Origin: Mesorhizobium sp. B4-1-4
Lineage (GTDB): Bacteria; Pseudomonadota; Alphaproteobacteria; Rhizobiales; Rhizobiaceae
DNA: 64,000 nucleotides
Direction: 5' to 3'
Assembly: GCF_006439395.2 (NCBI RefSeq)
Contig: NZ_CP083950.1
Location: 3,162,001-3,226,000 of the forward strand
Part shown: piece by piece, positions 1 to 7,515 of the stretch
Layout: every line of letters begins with the position of its first letter
Position numbering within the stretch: position 1 is the first letter of the stretch
Notes under the pieces: generated by a model
The model's input: only the letters and a program-made list of their open reading frames with translations
The model's database searches: none
Told to the model about the DNA's origin: nothing
Made by a program: the position numbers and the translations under genes

Positions 1-119
1 GCGGCGTCGGCCCGATCACGGTGGCGATCCTGCTGCGCAACACGATGGTGGCACTCAGCCGGCAGCGCGCGCTCTACGAGGCGACATATGGCACGGCGGA
101 TAGGTTGGCGGCCGAATAG
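1..119 (+). CDS. folD: FolD C-terminus (methylenetetrahydrofolate dehydrogenase/cyclohydrolase), partial
   Basis: Only the last 38 codons are in the window, read from base 3 to the TAG at 117-119. The fragment opens with GVGPITVAILLRNTMVAL, which matches the conserved FolD C-terminal signature (GGVGPMTxAxLxxNT). FolD interconverts 5,10-methylene-, methenyl- and 10-formyl-tetrahydrofolate in the cytoplasm. The tail after the signature is about 20 residues, normal for rhizobial members. The gene converges on glcF with only about 11 bases between stop codons. The call rests on one short motif, so it is good but not certain. Confidence 0.75.
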   Translation, partial: GVGPITVAILLRNTMVALSRQRALYEATYGTADRLAAE

Positions 120-130
120 CGCCAAGCCGA

Positions 131-1456
131 CTATTCCGCCGCGACGAGCCTCTCTTCAAGAACGCCTTCCGGCTTTGGCCCCCCATAGGCCCAGTCGAGC
201 AGCTTGATCGTATGCACCACCGGAAGCTTCGCGGCGGACGCGATCTGGGTGATGCAGCCGATGTTTCCCGTGGCGACGATCTCGGCACCGGTCGCCTCGA
301 TGTTCTTCACCTTGCGGTCGCGCAGTTTTGCCGAAATCTCGGGCTGCAGGATGTTGTAGGTGCCGGCCGAGCCGCAGCAGAGATGCCCTTCCCGCGGCTC
401 GCGCACGACGAAGCCCGCCCTGGCCAGCAGCTCCTTCGGCTCGCGGGTGATCTTCTGGCCGTGCTGCATCGAGCAGGCCGAGTGATAGGCGACGACGGTG
501 CCGGGCCTGCGCACCGGCTCGGGCAGGTCGATGGCGGTGAGATACTCGGTGATGTCCTTGGCCAGCGCCGACACGCGTGCAGCCTTGTTGGCGTAGACCG
601 GATCCAGCCGCAGCATGAAGCCATAGTCCTTGATCGTCGTGCCGCAGCCCGACGCGGTGATGATGATGGCATCGAGACCGCCCTGGTCGATGGCGCGTGT
701 CCAGGCGTCGACATTCTGCCGTGCCGAAGCAAGGGCTGCTTCCTCACGCCCCATATGATGAACCAGCGCGCCGCAGCAGCCCTCGCCGGGCGGCACCACC
801 ACCTCGATGCCGAGTCGTGTCAGCAGCGAGATGGTCGTATCGTTGATGGCGGGGTCGAGTACCGATTGCGCGCAGCCGGTGAGGATGGCGACGCGCCCTT
901 TTTTCGTGCCCTGCCCGGCATGAATGCCCGGCGACGCCAGCGGCGAAGCCTCTGGGATCGATGCAGGCGCGAGCCTAAGCATCGCGCCGAGCGGCTTCAG
1001 CGACGGGACCTTCTCGAACAGGCCGATGAACGGCTTGCCCAGTTTTGCCAGTTTGAGCGCGGTGCGAAAGCGTTGGGGATAAGGCAAGACGAAGGCCAGC
1101 ATGGAACGGGTCAGCCGGTCGAGCAGCGGCCGCTTGTAGGTCTCCTGGATATGGGCGCGGGCGTGGTCGACAAGATGCATATAGTTGACGCCCGACGGGC
1201 ATGTCGTCATGCAGGCGAGGCAGGAGAGGCAGCGGTCGATATGGGTGACGATCTCCTTGTCGGCGGGACGGCCGTTCTCCAGCATGTCCTTGATCAGGTA
1301 GATGCGGCCGCGCGGCGAGTCGAGCTCGTTGCCAAGCGTCACATAGGTCGGACAGGTGGCGGTGCAGAAGCCGCAATGCACGCATTTGCGCAGGATCTTT
1401 TCCGATTCAGCGACATGCGGATCGGCAAGCTGGGCGGATGAGAAATTCGTCTGCAT
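131..1456 (-). CDS. glcF: Glycolate oxidase iron-sulfur subunit GlcF
   Basis: A 441-residue protein. Two ferredoxin-type 4Fe-4S cysteine clusters lie near the N-terminus (Cys 25, 28, 31, 35 and Cys 76, 79, 82, 86). Two CCG-type cysteine-rich motifs follow (GEGCCGALVHH and GHLCCGSAGTY), as in GlcF, LldE and GlpC. GlcF passes electrons from the flavin subunits GlcD/GlcE to the membrane quinone pool during glycolate oxidation to glyoxylate. It is the last gene of glcD-(insert)-glcE-glcF, and its ATG lies 10 bases after the glcE stop, so it is co-transcribed. Full family length. Confidence 0.95.
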   Translation of the reverse strand: MQTNFSSAQLADPHVAESEKILRKCVHCGFCTATCPTYVTLGNELDSPRGRIYLIKDMLENGRPADKEIVTHIDRCLSCLACMTTCPSGVNYMHLVDHARAHIQETYKRPLLDRLTRSMLAFVLPYPQRFRTALKLAKLGKPFIGLFEKVPSLKPLGAMLRLAPASIPEASPLASPGIHAGQGTKKGRVAILTGCAQSVLDPAINDTTISLLTRLGIEVVVPPGEGCCGALVHHMGREEAALASARQNVDAWTRAIDQGGLDAIIITASGCGTTIKDYGFMLRLDPVYANKAARVSALAKDITEYLTAIDLPEPVRRPGTVVAYHSACSMQHGQKITREPKELLARAGFVVREPREGHLCCGSAGTYNILQPEISAKLRDRKVKNIEATGAEIVATGNIGCITQIASAAKLPVVHTIKLLDWAYGGPKPEGVLEERLVAAE

Positions 1457-1466
1457 CGCTGATGTC

Positions 1467-2672
1467 CTAGGCCATGCGGCCGGGATTGAGGATGTTCTTC
1501 GGGTCGAATTCCTGCTTCAGGCGCTGGCTGAGCGCGGCAAGCGCCGGCGCCTGCGGCTCGAACACCGGCAGCGCCGTGCGATGGGCGGGCGCGGCGCGCG
1601 CCAACGTCGCATGGCCGCCACCATGTTTACGCAACAGTCCGCGCAGCAGTGCCGCTTCCGGGTCGCCCTCTTCCATGCGCAGCCACACCAGTCCGCCCTG
1701 CCAGTCATAGAAGGCGCTGACGGCGGCCTGCATACGCAGCGTCAGAACCATCTGGTGCGCCTGCGAGGGCGCCATCGACACGCGCCAGACCGGCTTCTCG
1801 CCGCCATCGGCGAAGGGCCTGATATCGCGTATGTCGCGCCAGATCAGCCGCGAGGCCTCACCGGAAATTTCCTCCAGCGGCCCAGCCTTGCCGAGCAGCG
1901 TCTTCAGCGCTGCAATACGGTAGGCAACGGACGGGCCAAAGCCCTCGACGCGCAGCAACGTGGCGGCATCACTGCCGAGCGCGGCGCCGGCGACGCGCGC
2001 GGCAATGCGCTCCGGCAGATGGGCAGCGCTAGACACTTCCGCGCTGGAGCCGAGCGCCAATGCCATCGCGGTGGAAGCGGCATCATCAAGCAGTCCCCTG
2101 ATCGCCAGGGTGACCTCGGTTTCCGCCGCCGGCAGCACCTTGAAAGTGACATCGGTGAAAACGGCCAAGGTACCCCAACTGTTGGCCATCAGCTTCGACA
2201 GGTCGTAACCGGTGACGTTCTTGACCACGCGGCCGCCGGACTTGAAGGCTTCGCCCCGGCCGGAGATCACATTGATGCCGAGGATATGATCGCGTGCCGC
2301 GCCGGCCTTCAGCCGCCTCGGACCGGACAGGTTCGCGCCGAGCACGCCGCCGATTGTGCCTTTGCCTGGCTCGCCGCCGAGCAGCGGGCCGTAGTCCATC
2401 GGCTCAAAGGCAAGTTGCTGGCCGTTTTCCGCCAGCAGTTTCTCGATCTCGGCCAGCGGCGTGCCGGCCTTCGCCGACAGCACCAGTTCGGCGGGTTCAT
2501 AAAGTGTCACGCCAGTGAGCCTCGACAGGTCGAGCGTGTGCTCCGTCTGCAGCGGACGGCCGACGCCCCGCTTGGAGCCATGGCCCAGGATTTCGAGCGG
2601 CGACTCTTCCGCGGCCGCCCAGGCGACGGTGGAGAGGACTTCGTCTGAGGTGGAGGGGGTGAAGGTGGTCAA
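1467..2672 (-). CDS. glcE: Glycolate oxidase FAD-binding subunit GlcE
   Basis: A 401-residue protein with the FAD_binding_4 (PCMH-like) fold typical of GlcE. Features are an N-terminal ILGHGSKRGVGRP loop, the segment GTIGGVLGANLSGPRRLKAG that contacts FAD, and a C-terminus ending FDPKNILNPGRM, shared with GlcD. It partners GlcD and GlcF in glycolate oxidation. The best start is a TTG at 2672-2670, preceded by GGGGAG about 9 bases upstream; no in-frame ATG matches the family N-terminus. Its 5' side is separated from glcD by the DUF559 cassette. Confidence 0.94.
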   Translation of the reverse strand: MTTFTPSTSDEVLSTVAWAAAEESPLEILGHGSKRGVGRPLQTEHTLDLSRLTGVTLYEPAELVLSAKAGTPLAEIEKLLAENGQQLAFEPMDYGPLLGGEPGKGTIGGVLGANLSGPRRLKAGAARDHILGINVISGRGEAFKSGGRVVKNVTGYDLSKLMANSWGTLAVFTDVTFKVLPAAETEVTLAIRGLLDDAASTAMALALGSSAEVSSAAHLPERIAARVAGAALGSDAATLLRVEGFGPSVAYRIAALKTLLGKAGPLEEISGEASRLIWRDIRDIRPFADGGEKPVWRVSMAPSQAHQMVLTLRMQAAVSAFYDWQGGLVWLRMEEGDPEAALLRGLLRKHGGGHATLARAAPAHRTALPVFEPQAPALAALSQRLKQEFDPKNILNPGRMA

Positions 2673-2790
2673 AGCCTGTGCTCCCCGAAACCCAGCCGCT
2701 TCCAGCGGCGAAAAGCGAGCATCACTTCCTTGCGCGCGATCCTGTCGAGCGAGAATTGTTTGAACAGCAAATCAGACCTCGGCAGAGCTT
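2673..2790. other. Spacer between glcE and the DUF559 cassette
   Basis: This short stretch contains the ribosome-binding site of glcE and no recognisable gene. A minus-strand frame through it runs into the adjacent palindromic repeat and is not protein-like. It may hold the original glcD-glcE junction, now displaced by the inserted unit. Confidence 0.4.
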
Positions 2791-2854
2791 GGGTTCCTCG
2801 CCCCCGCAAGGCGGGGGAGAGGTGGCTCGGGCGGAGCCCGAGACGGAGAGGGGG
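2791..2854 (+). repeat. Palindromic repeat, left copy of the DUF559 cassette
   Basis: A 64-bp element that folds into two hairpins: CCCCCGC/GCGGGGG with a 3-base loop, and CTCGGGC/GCCCGAG with a 3-base loop. It is an inverted copy of 3287-3350, differing at three positions. It starts immediately after the DUF559 stop codon in the reading direction of that gene, so it could also act as its transcription terminator or 3' stabiliser. Confidence 0.85.
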
Positions 2855-2857
2855 CAA

Positions 2858-3367
2858 TCATAGAACGTCGCCCCCAATCTTCTTGGGCGCGAAAACAAAC
2901 CTCAGATCTGTGGCGACCACGTCTTCGGCTATTCGCCCCTCCAGTGCCGCGAGAATGGTCTCGCAGACAATCCGGCGAGTTTTGAGAATGTCGACATTCC
3001 AGAAACGCAGCACCGAAAATCCCTCACCGCGCATGAACTCGTCGCGTCGCCGGTCATAGGAATTCTCGGAGTGCTGACTTCCGTCAAGTTCGACGACCAG
3101 CTTTTCGCTACGACAGGTAAAATCGGCGAAGTATGGTCCGATCGGCATCTGCCGTACGAATTTGTACCCGCCGAGCCTTCTGGCCTTTAGCTCGGTCCAG
3201 AGTAACGCTTCAGCCTGATTGTCGCCGTGACGAAGTGTGCGAGCACGCGCAATCTTCTCAGGCGAGCGGCGGCTTGGTGCGGGCGTCCCCCTCTCCGACT
3301 CGGGCTGCGCCCGAGCCACCTCTCCCCCGCTTTGCGGGGGCGAGGAACCCCTATTCTGAGACGCCAT
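2858..3367 (-). CDS. DUF559 domain (VSR-like) endonuclease-family protein
   Basis: A 169-residue protein from ATG 3367. A DUF559 domain fills the C-terminal two thirds: LLWTELKARRLGGYKFVRQ, then PIGPYFADF, VVELDGSQH and VLRFWNVDIL. The Asp in ADF and the Glu/Asp/His of ELDGSQH match the putative VSR/PD-(D/E)XK-type nuclease site. The first ~30 residues are encoded by the right palindromic repeat and are probably not part of the fold. An upstream ATG at 3418 overlaps glcD; ATG 3367 is 4 bases past the glcD stop with GAGG sequence just before it, which suggests translational coupling. The target is unknown and nuclease activity is inferred from the family. Confidence 0.8.
   Translation of the reverse strand: MASQNRGSSPPQSGGEVARAQPESERGTPAPSRRSPEKIARARTLRHGDNQAEALLWTELKARRLGGYKFVRQMPIGPYFADFTCRSEKLVVELDGSQHSENSYDRRRDEFMRGEGFSVLRFWNVDILKTRRIVCETILAALEGRIAEDVVATDLRFVFAPKKIGGDVL
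3287..3350 (-). repeat. Palindromic repeat, right copy of the DUF559 cassette
   Basis: Inverted 64-bp partner of 2791-2854 with the same two-hairpin structure; the three differences fall in loops or adjacent positions. It is read through in frame by the DUF559 gene and supplies part of its N-terminus (GSSPPQSGGEVARAQ and following residues). Confidence 0.85.
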
Positions 3368-3371
3368 CACC

Positions 3372-4880
3372 TCAAAACCTCGGAATGTCGGGAAACGCCA
3401 CCTGCCCGCGATGCACATGCATGCGGCCGAGTTCGGCGCAGCGGCGGAGCTGCGGGAAGACTTTTCCCGGATTGAGCAGGTGGTTGGGGTCGAAGGCGCA
3501 TTTCACGCGCATCTGCTGGTCGAGGTCGATCTGGTTGAACATTTCCGGCATCAGGTCGCGCTTCTCGACGCCCACGCCATGTTCGCCAGTGAGGACGCCG
3601 CCGACCTTGACGCAGAGCCGCAAAATGTCGGCGCCGAAGCTTTCGGCCTTGTCGAGTTCACCCGGCACGTTGGCATCATAGAGGATCAGCGGGTGCAGAT
3701 TGCCATCGCCGGCGTGAAAGACATTGGCAACGCCGAGCCCATATTTCTGCGACAACTCGCGCATGCCGTGCAGCACGCGCGGCAGTTCCTTGCGCGGGAT
3801 GGTGCCGTCCATGCAGTAATAGTCGGGCGAGATGCGGCCGACCGCCGGAAAGGCTGCCTTGCGGCCGGCCCAGAAGCTCAAGCGCTCCTGCTCGGACTGC
3901 GAAATGCGGCAGGTGGTCGAGCCGTTGCGGATGGCGATCGCCTCGACCGCGGTGATGAGATGGTCGACCTCGACGACAGGCCCGTCGAGCTCGACGATCA
4001 GCAACGCCTCGACATCCAGGGGATAGCCGGCATGGACGAAATCCTCCGCAGCGTGGATCGCGGGACGGTCCATCATTTCCATGCCGCCTGGAATGATGCC
4101 GGCGCCGATAATGTCGGCGACGCACTGGCCACCCTGCTCGCTGGTCGGAAAGCCGATCAGCAGGGCGCGCGCCGTCTCAGGCTTCTTCAGGATGCGCACG
4201 GTGACCTCGGTGACGACGCCGAGCAGGCCTTCGGAACCGGTCATGACGCCAAGCAGATCATAGCCTTCCGCGTCGAGATGGCTGCCGCCGAGCCGCACCA
4301 CCTCGCCATTCATCAGCACCATCTCGATGCCGAGCACATTGTTGGCGGTGAGGCCGTATTTCAGGCAATGCACGCCGCCGGAGTTTTCCGCGACATTGCC
4401 GCCGATCGAGCAGGCGATCTGGGAGGATGGATCGGGGGCGTAGTAAAAGCCCTCCTGCTCGACGGCGGTGGTGATGCCGAGATTGGTAACGCCCGGCTGG
4501 GCAACGACGATGCGATTGGGATAGTCGACTTGGAGGATGCGGTTGAAGCGGCTCATGACGAGCAGAACGGCGTCTTGCAGCGGCAACGCGCCGCCCGACA
4601 GGGACGTGCCCGAGCCGCGCGGCACGACGCGGATGTTGCGGTCGTTGCAGTATTTCAATACGCGGGACACCTGCGCCACCGTTTCAGGCAGCACCACGAC
4701 CAGCGGCAATTGCCGATAGGCGGTCAGGCCATCGCTCTCGAAGGCCCGCATGGCGTTGGCAGCATCGACCACGCCCTCGCCCGGCACGATGATGCGCATG
4801 TCGGCGATGATCTGGTCGCGATGGCGCATCGTGGCGTCGTCAGGTTGCGGCATGGCCAGGCCGGACATCAGCAGCCTCAT
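3372..4880 (-). CDS. glcD: Glycolate oxidase catalytic flavoprotein subunit GlcD
   Basis: A 502-residue FAD-linked oxidase. The FAD-binding loop PRGSGTSLSGGALPLQD lies at about 88-104. The segment IGGNVAENSGGVHCLKYG follows, then the C-terminal FAD-oxidase domain with HAGDGNLHPLILYD, GGVLTGEHGVG and the terminal FDPNHLLNPGKVFP. It oxidises glycolate (and D-lactate in some homologues) to the 2-oxoacid. Internal ATG codons at 4868 and 4853 are alternative starts; 4868 has GAGG in front. Its stop codon is followed almost immediately by the DUF559 ORF instead of glcE. Confidence 0.95.
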   Translation of the reverse strand: MRLLMSGLAMPQPDDATMRHRDQIIADMRIIVPGEGVVDAANAMRAFESDGLTAYRQLPLVVVLPETVAQVSRVLKYCNDRNIRVVPRGSGTSLSGGALPLQDAVLLVMSRFNRILQVDYPNRIVVAQPGVTNLGITTAVEQEGFYYAPDPSSQIACSIGGNVAENSGGVHCLKYGLTANNVLGIEMVLMNGEVVRLGGSHLDAEGYDLLGVMTGSEGLLGVVTEVTVRILKKPETARALLIGFPTSEQGGQCVADIIGAGIIPGGMEMMDRPAIHAAEDFVHAGYPLDVEALLIVELDGPVVEVDHLITAVEAIAIRNGSTTCRISQSEQERLSFWAGRKAAFPAVGRISPDYYCMDGTIPRKELPRVLHGMRELSQKYGLGVANVFHAGDGNLHPLILYDANVPGELDKAESFGADILRLCVKVGGVLTGEHGVGVEKRDLMPEMFNQIDLDQQMRVKCAFDPNHLLNPGKVFPQLRRCAELGRMHVHRGQVAFPDIPRF

Positions 4881-4993
4881 TCTGGTTCACTGGTCAAAAT
4901 CTTTTACCAGTCCGGCACGCCCGTTGCAAATCCTGCTTTGGTTGAGACCGCAAGTCGAGGCCGAGACGAGCTTCCGCAGCGGCAATCTGCCGC

Positions 4994-5147
4994 TACCCTC
5001 CCCCCTTGAGGGGGAGGTGGCCGCGAAGCGTCCGGAGGGGGTCGTCTCACCTAGATCGCCGACTTCATCTCTGGCGCGAAACGAGCGCTGGCGCTCTACC
5101 CGAGGCGACCCCCTCTGTCGCCTTCGGCGACCTTGAGGGGGGAGATT
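4994..5147. repeat. Composite palindromic intergenic repeat
   Basis: About 150 bp between divergent glcD and the converging end of the DUF3422 gene. Hairpins include CCTCCCCC/GGGGGAGG near 4997-5017 and GTCGCC/GGCGAC near 5117-5131. A longer-range pairing of AGGGGGTCG (5035-5043) with CGACCCCCT (5106-5114) would close a large stem. This is the style of mosaic palindromic elements common between rhizobial genes. No open reading frame in it is protein-like. Confidence 0.7.
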
Positions 5148-5153
5148 GCGAGC

Positions 5154-6476
5154 CTATTCGCCGGCGTGCTTGCCGGGCTCGGAATGCATCCGGCGCACAC
5201 GGCGCACGCCCCACCAGACCAGCAGGATGGCGACCGGCACCGAGGCGGCGGTGACGATCTCCGGCGCGAAGGCATGACCGAAGATCGAGGCGCCCTTGGC
5301 GACATAGCCGATCAGGCCGACGACATAATAGGAGACGGCGGCGACCGAGAGGCCTTCGACGGTCTGCTGGAGCCGCAGTTGCAGGCGGGCGCGGTTGTTC
5401 ATCGAAGCGAGCAGGTCGCGGTTTTGCTTCTCGACCTCGACATCGACCCAGGTGCGCAGCAGCGTGGTGGCGCGGGTGAGTTTTCGCGACAGGTTGGCTT
5501 GCCGTTCTTCCACCGAGCGGCAGGTCCGCATCGCCGGCGCGACGCGACGCTGCAGGAACCCTTCCCAGGTGTCGTAGCCGGGCACGGCTTCCTCTTCGAG
5601 TGCCTCCAGCCGCTCGACGACGATGCCATCATAGGCGCGGCTGGCGCCGAAGCGGTAAAGACTCGAGGCCGCGTCCGCCTCCAGTTCCGCGGCAAGTTCG
5701 GTCAGGTCGGCGAGCAGCGTCTGGCTGTCGCGGGTCTCGGCGACCTTCATTTCCAGCGTGGTCAGAGCCAGCCTGTCCTCGATACGACGGGCGCGACCCG
5801 ACAAGGTCAGCGCCAGCGGCAGGCCGAGCATGGCGAGCGTGCGGTAGGTTTCGATGTCGATCAGCCGCTGCGACAGCGCCCCGGTGCGCGCCGGCGTCAG
5901 GCCGCGATCGAGCACCAGTATGCGGGTCATGCCGTCACCATCCTGGCGGAAATCGGTGACGATTGCCGCGTTGCCGCGCTCGACCAGCGAGTAGCACAGG
6001 CTGGTAGGGTCGAAATCGGCGATCAACCGCTCGCTCACCTGTGTCCATTTGCGGATCTCGAGCCGGATGCCCGAAATGACGGTGCCCGGCGGCGAAAAGC
6101 CGTTGCCGAACGGCGAATCCTCCTGCCCCCTGCCGTTTTCGGAAAGCGGCCCTTCCCACAGATAGGTCGAGAATTCCGTATGCCGCTCCCAGCGCAGCGA
6201 GCCCTTGCCCCACTTCATGGCGTGGTGACGCGCCTGGCGGTCGGGCGCGGCAATGCCAAGGCGCCGCGACAGTTCGGAAAGCACGGCATGATCGACGCTG
6301 GAACCGCCTTCGGTCATGAAGGCGAGTTGCACCAGGACGCGCGGCTTTTCGATCAGCGGATGCGGCCGGGCATGCACCTCCCCCAGTGCGCCGGGCCGGC
6401 CCTCATGCGCGGGGAAGCCCATGACGCTGCCCTTGGCACGCGGCTGGAATTCGAGATTGGACGGGTCGTCTGACAC
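5154..6476 (-). CDS. DUF3422 family membrane-anchored protein
   Basis: A 440-residue protein matching the DUF3422 family (HARPHPLIEKPRVLVQLAF near the N-terminus, SQRLIDIETYRTLAMLGLP in the middle). It ends with two hydrophobic segments (VAAVSYYVVGLIGYVAKG and AASVPVAILLVWWG) that should form a membrane hairpin, with most of the protein cytoplasmic. The start chosen is GTG 6476, with GGGGGA 6 bases upstream; a longer frame to 6662 would overlap the next gene's promoter. Function is unknown; family members resemble CorA-like topology but lack a GxN signature here. Divergent from the GntR gene. Confidence 0.85.
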   Translation of the reverse strand: MSDDPSNLEFQPRAKGSVMGFPAHEGRPGALGEVHARPHPLIEKPRVLVQLAFMTEGGSSVDHAVLSELSRRLGIAAPDRQARHHAMKWGKGSLRWERHTEFSTYLWEGPLSENGRGQEDSPFGNGFSPPGTVISGIRLEIRKWTQVSERLIADFDPTSLCYSLVERGNAAIVTDFRQDGDGMTRILVLDRGLTPARTGALSQRLIDIETYRTLAMLGLPLALTLSGRARRIEDRLALTTLEMKVAETRDSQTLLADLTELAAELEADAASSLYRFGASRAYDGIVVERLEALEEEAVPGYDTWEGFLQRRVAPAMRTCRSVEERQANLSRKLTRATTLLRTWVDVEVEKQNRDLLASMNNRARLQLRLQQTVEGLSVAAVSYYVVGLIGYVAKGASIFGHAFAPEIVTAASVPVAILLVWWGVRRVRRMHSEPGKHAGE

Positions 6477-6603
6477 GGCTGGTCCCCCGGGGTTTCCTTG
6501 ACCCTCTTGCAGTCGCGTCCCTCTAGGGCCAATCGCCTGATGACGCAAACAGCAAAGTTTAGCCGAAGGTGATGGAACAGCGCGCGGCAATGCCGGCCCA
6601 CCC

Positions 6604-6635
6604 TGACCAATTGGATAAATAATTTGACCAGTTGG
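6604..6635. promoter_or_regulatory. Candidate GntR operator, paired 11-bp repeats
   Basis: TGACCAATTGG (6604-6614) and TGACCAGTTGG (6625-6635) repeat with a 21-bp period, two helical turns, so both would face the same side. Each contains a CCAATTGG-like palindrome reminiscent of FadR-subfamily operators (TTGGTxxxACCAA). The pair lies between DUF3422 and the GntR/lldD genes, just upstream of the proposed GntR start. Confidence 0.5.
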
Positions 6636-6655
6636 CGACGCAGGCTTTATCGTGC

Positions 6656-7489
6656 GTGACACCGGTTCACCTTCCAGGCAATCTGTTGAGCGATATTTTT
6701 TCCAGGATCGAGCATTCGCGCACCGCCGACGAGGTGGTGCAGCAGATCGAGAGCCTCATCCTCGAAGGCGTGCTGCGCACGGGTGACCGGTTGCCGGGCG
6801 AGCGCGAGTTGGCACGCCAGTTCGACGTGTCGCGGCCGATCCTGCGCGATGCGCTGAAGGCGCTCGAAGGGCGCGGCCTGCTGACCACGCGCCCAGGCGG
6901 CGGCACGCATGTCGCCGACATCATCGGCCAGCTGTTCACCAAACCGGTGGCGGACCTGATCTCGATGCATCGCAAGGCGGTGACCGACTATCTGGAATAC
7001 CGCCGCGAGATCGAAGGCATAGCCGCCGAATATGCGGCGCGGCGCGCCACCCCCGAGGATCTTGCGCTGCTCGACCGCATCATGGCGCGCATGGATGAGG
7101 CGCATCGCACCGGCGATTTCGACGACGAGGCCGAAATCGACGTCGAATTCCATCACGCGATCTGCGAATGCGCGCACAACATCCTGCTCCTGCACACGCT
7201 GCGCTCCTGCTACCGGCTGCTGTCGGAAGGCGTGTTCCAGAACCGGCTGCTGGTGTTCACCGTGCCCGGCGCGCGCGAGGCGCTGCTTGCCCAACACCAG
7301 GCGATCCACGCCGCGGTGAAAGCCGGCGATCCGGCCGGAGCCCGGCAAGCGGCGATGGACCATATGACCTATGTCGAGCGGTCGATGGCGGAAGCCGAGC
7401 GCAGCGGCGACTGGCAACGCGTGTCGCGGCTCAGACTGCGGCAGCGTTCGGAAGCCGGCGACACCGAACCGGCGCGCAGACGCTCCTAG
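6656..7489 (+). CDS. GntR-family (FadR/LldR subfamily) transcriptional regulator
   Basis: A 277-residue regulator from GTG 6656. A winged helix lies at about 24-86 (PGERELARQFDVSRPILRDAL, then LLTTRPGGGTHV). An FCD ligand domain follows, with acid/histidine positions such as DVEFHHAI. It lies 26 bases upstream of lldD in the same direction, which fits lactate-responsive control as in LldR/PdhR proteins. The start is uncertain: TTG 6632 falls inside the candidate operator and TTG 6686 is also possible. The effector identity is inferred from context only. Confidence 0.88.
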   Translation: MTPVHLPGNLLSDIFSRIEHSRTADEVVQQIESLILEGVLRTGDRLPGERELARQFDVSRPILRDALKALEGRGLLTTRPGGGTHVADIIGQLFTKPVADLISMHRKAVTDYLEYRREIEGIAAEYAARRATPEDLALLDRIMARMDEAHRTGDFDDEAEIDVEFHHAICECAHNILLLHTLRSCYRLLSEGVFQNRLLVFTVPGAREALLAQHQAIHAAVKAGDPAGARQAAMDHMTYVERSMAEAERSGDWQRVSRLRLRQRSEAGDTEPARRRS

Positions 7490-7515
7490 TCAATTCGATT
7501 CAAGCGGGGACCATC

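Larger units (their letters stand above)
2791..3350. mobile_element. Putative mobile cassette: DUF559 endonuclease gene boxed by 64-bp inverted repeats
   Basis: Two 64-bp copies of one palindromic sequence lie in opposite orientation at 2791-2854 and 3287-3350, identical at 61 of 64 positions. Almost nothing else lies between them except the DUF559 reading frame, whose stop codon begins 3 bases inside the left copy. The unit sits between glcD and glcE, genes that are normally adjacent. I saw no target-site duplication (flanks AGCTT and CTATT). Mobility is inferred from layout, not shown by a known transposase. Confidence 0.5.

Noticed and set aside
3411..5009. Plus-strand frame of 532 codons
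   Set aside because: Antisense to glcD with no recognisable motif; glcD itself is unambiguous.
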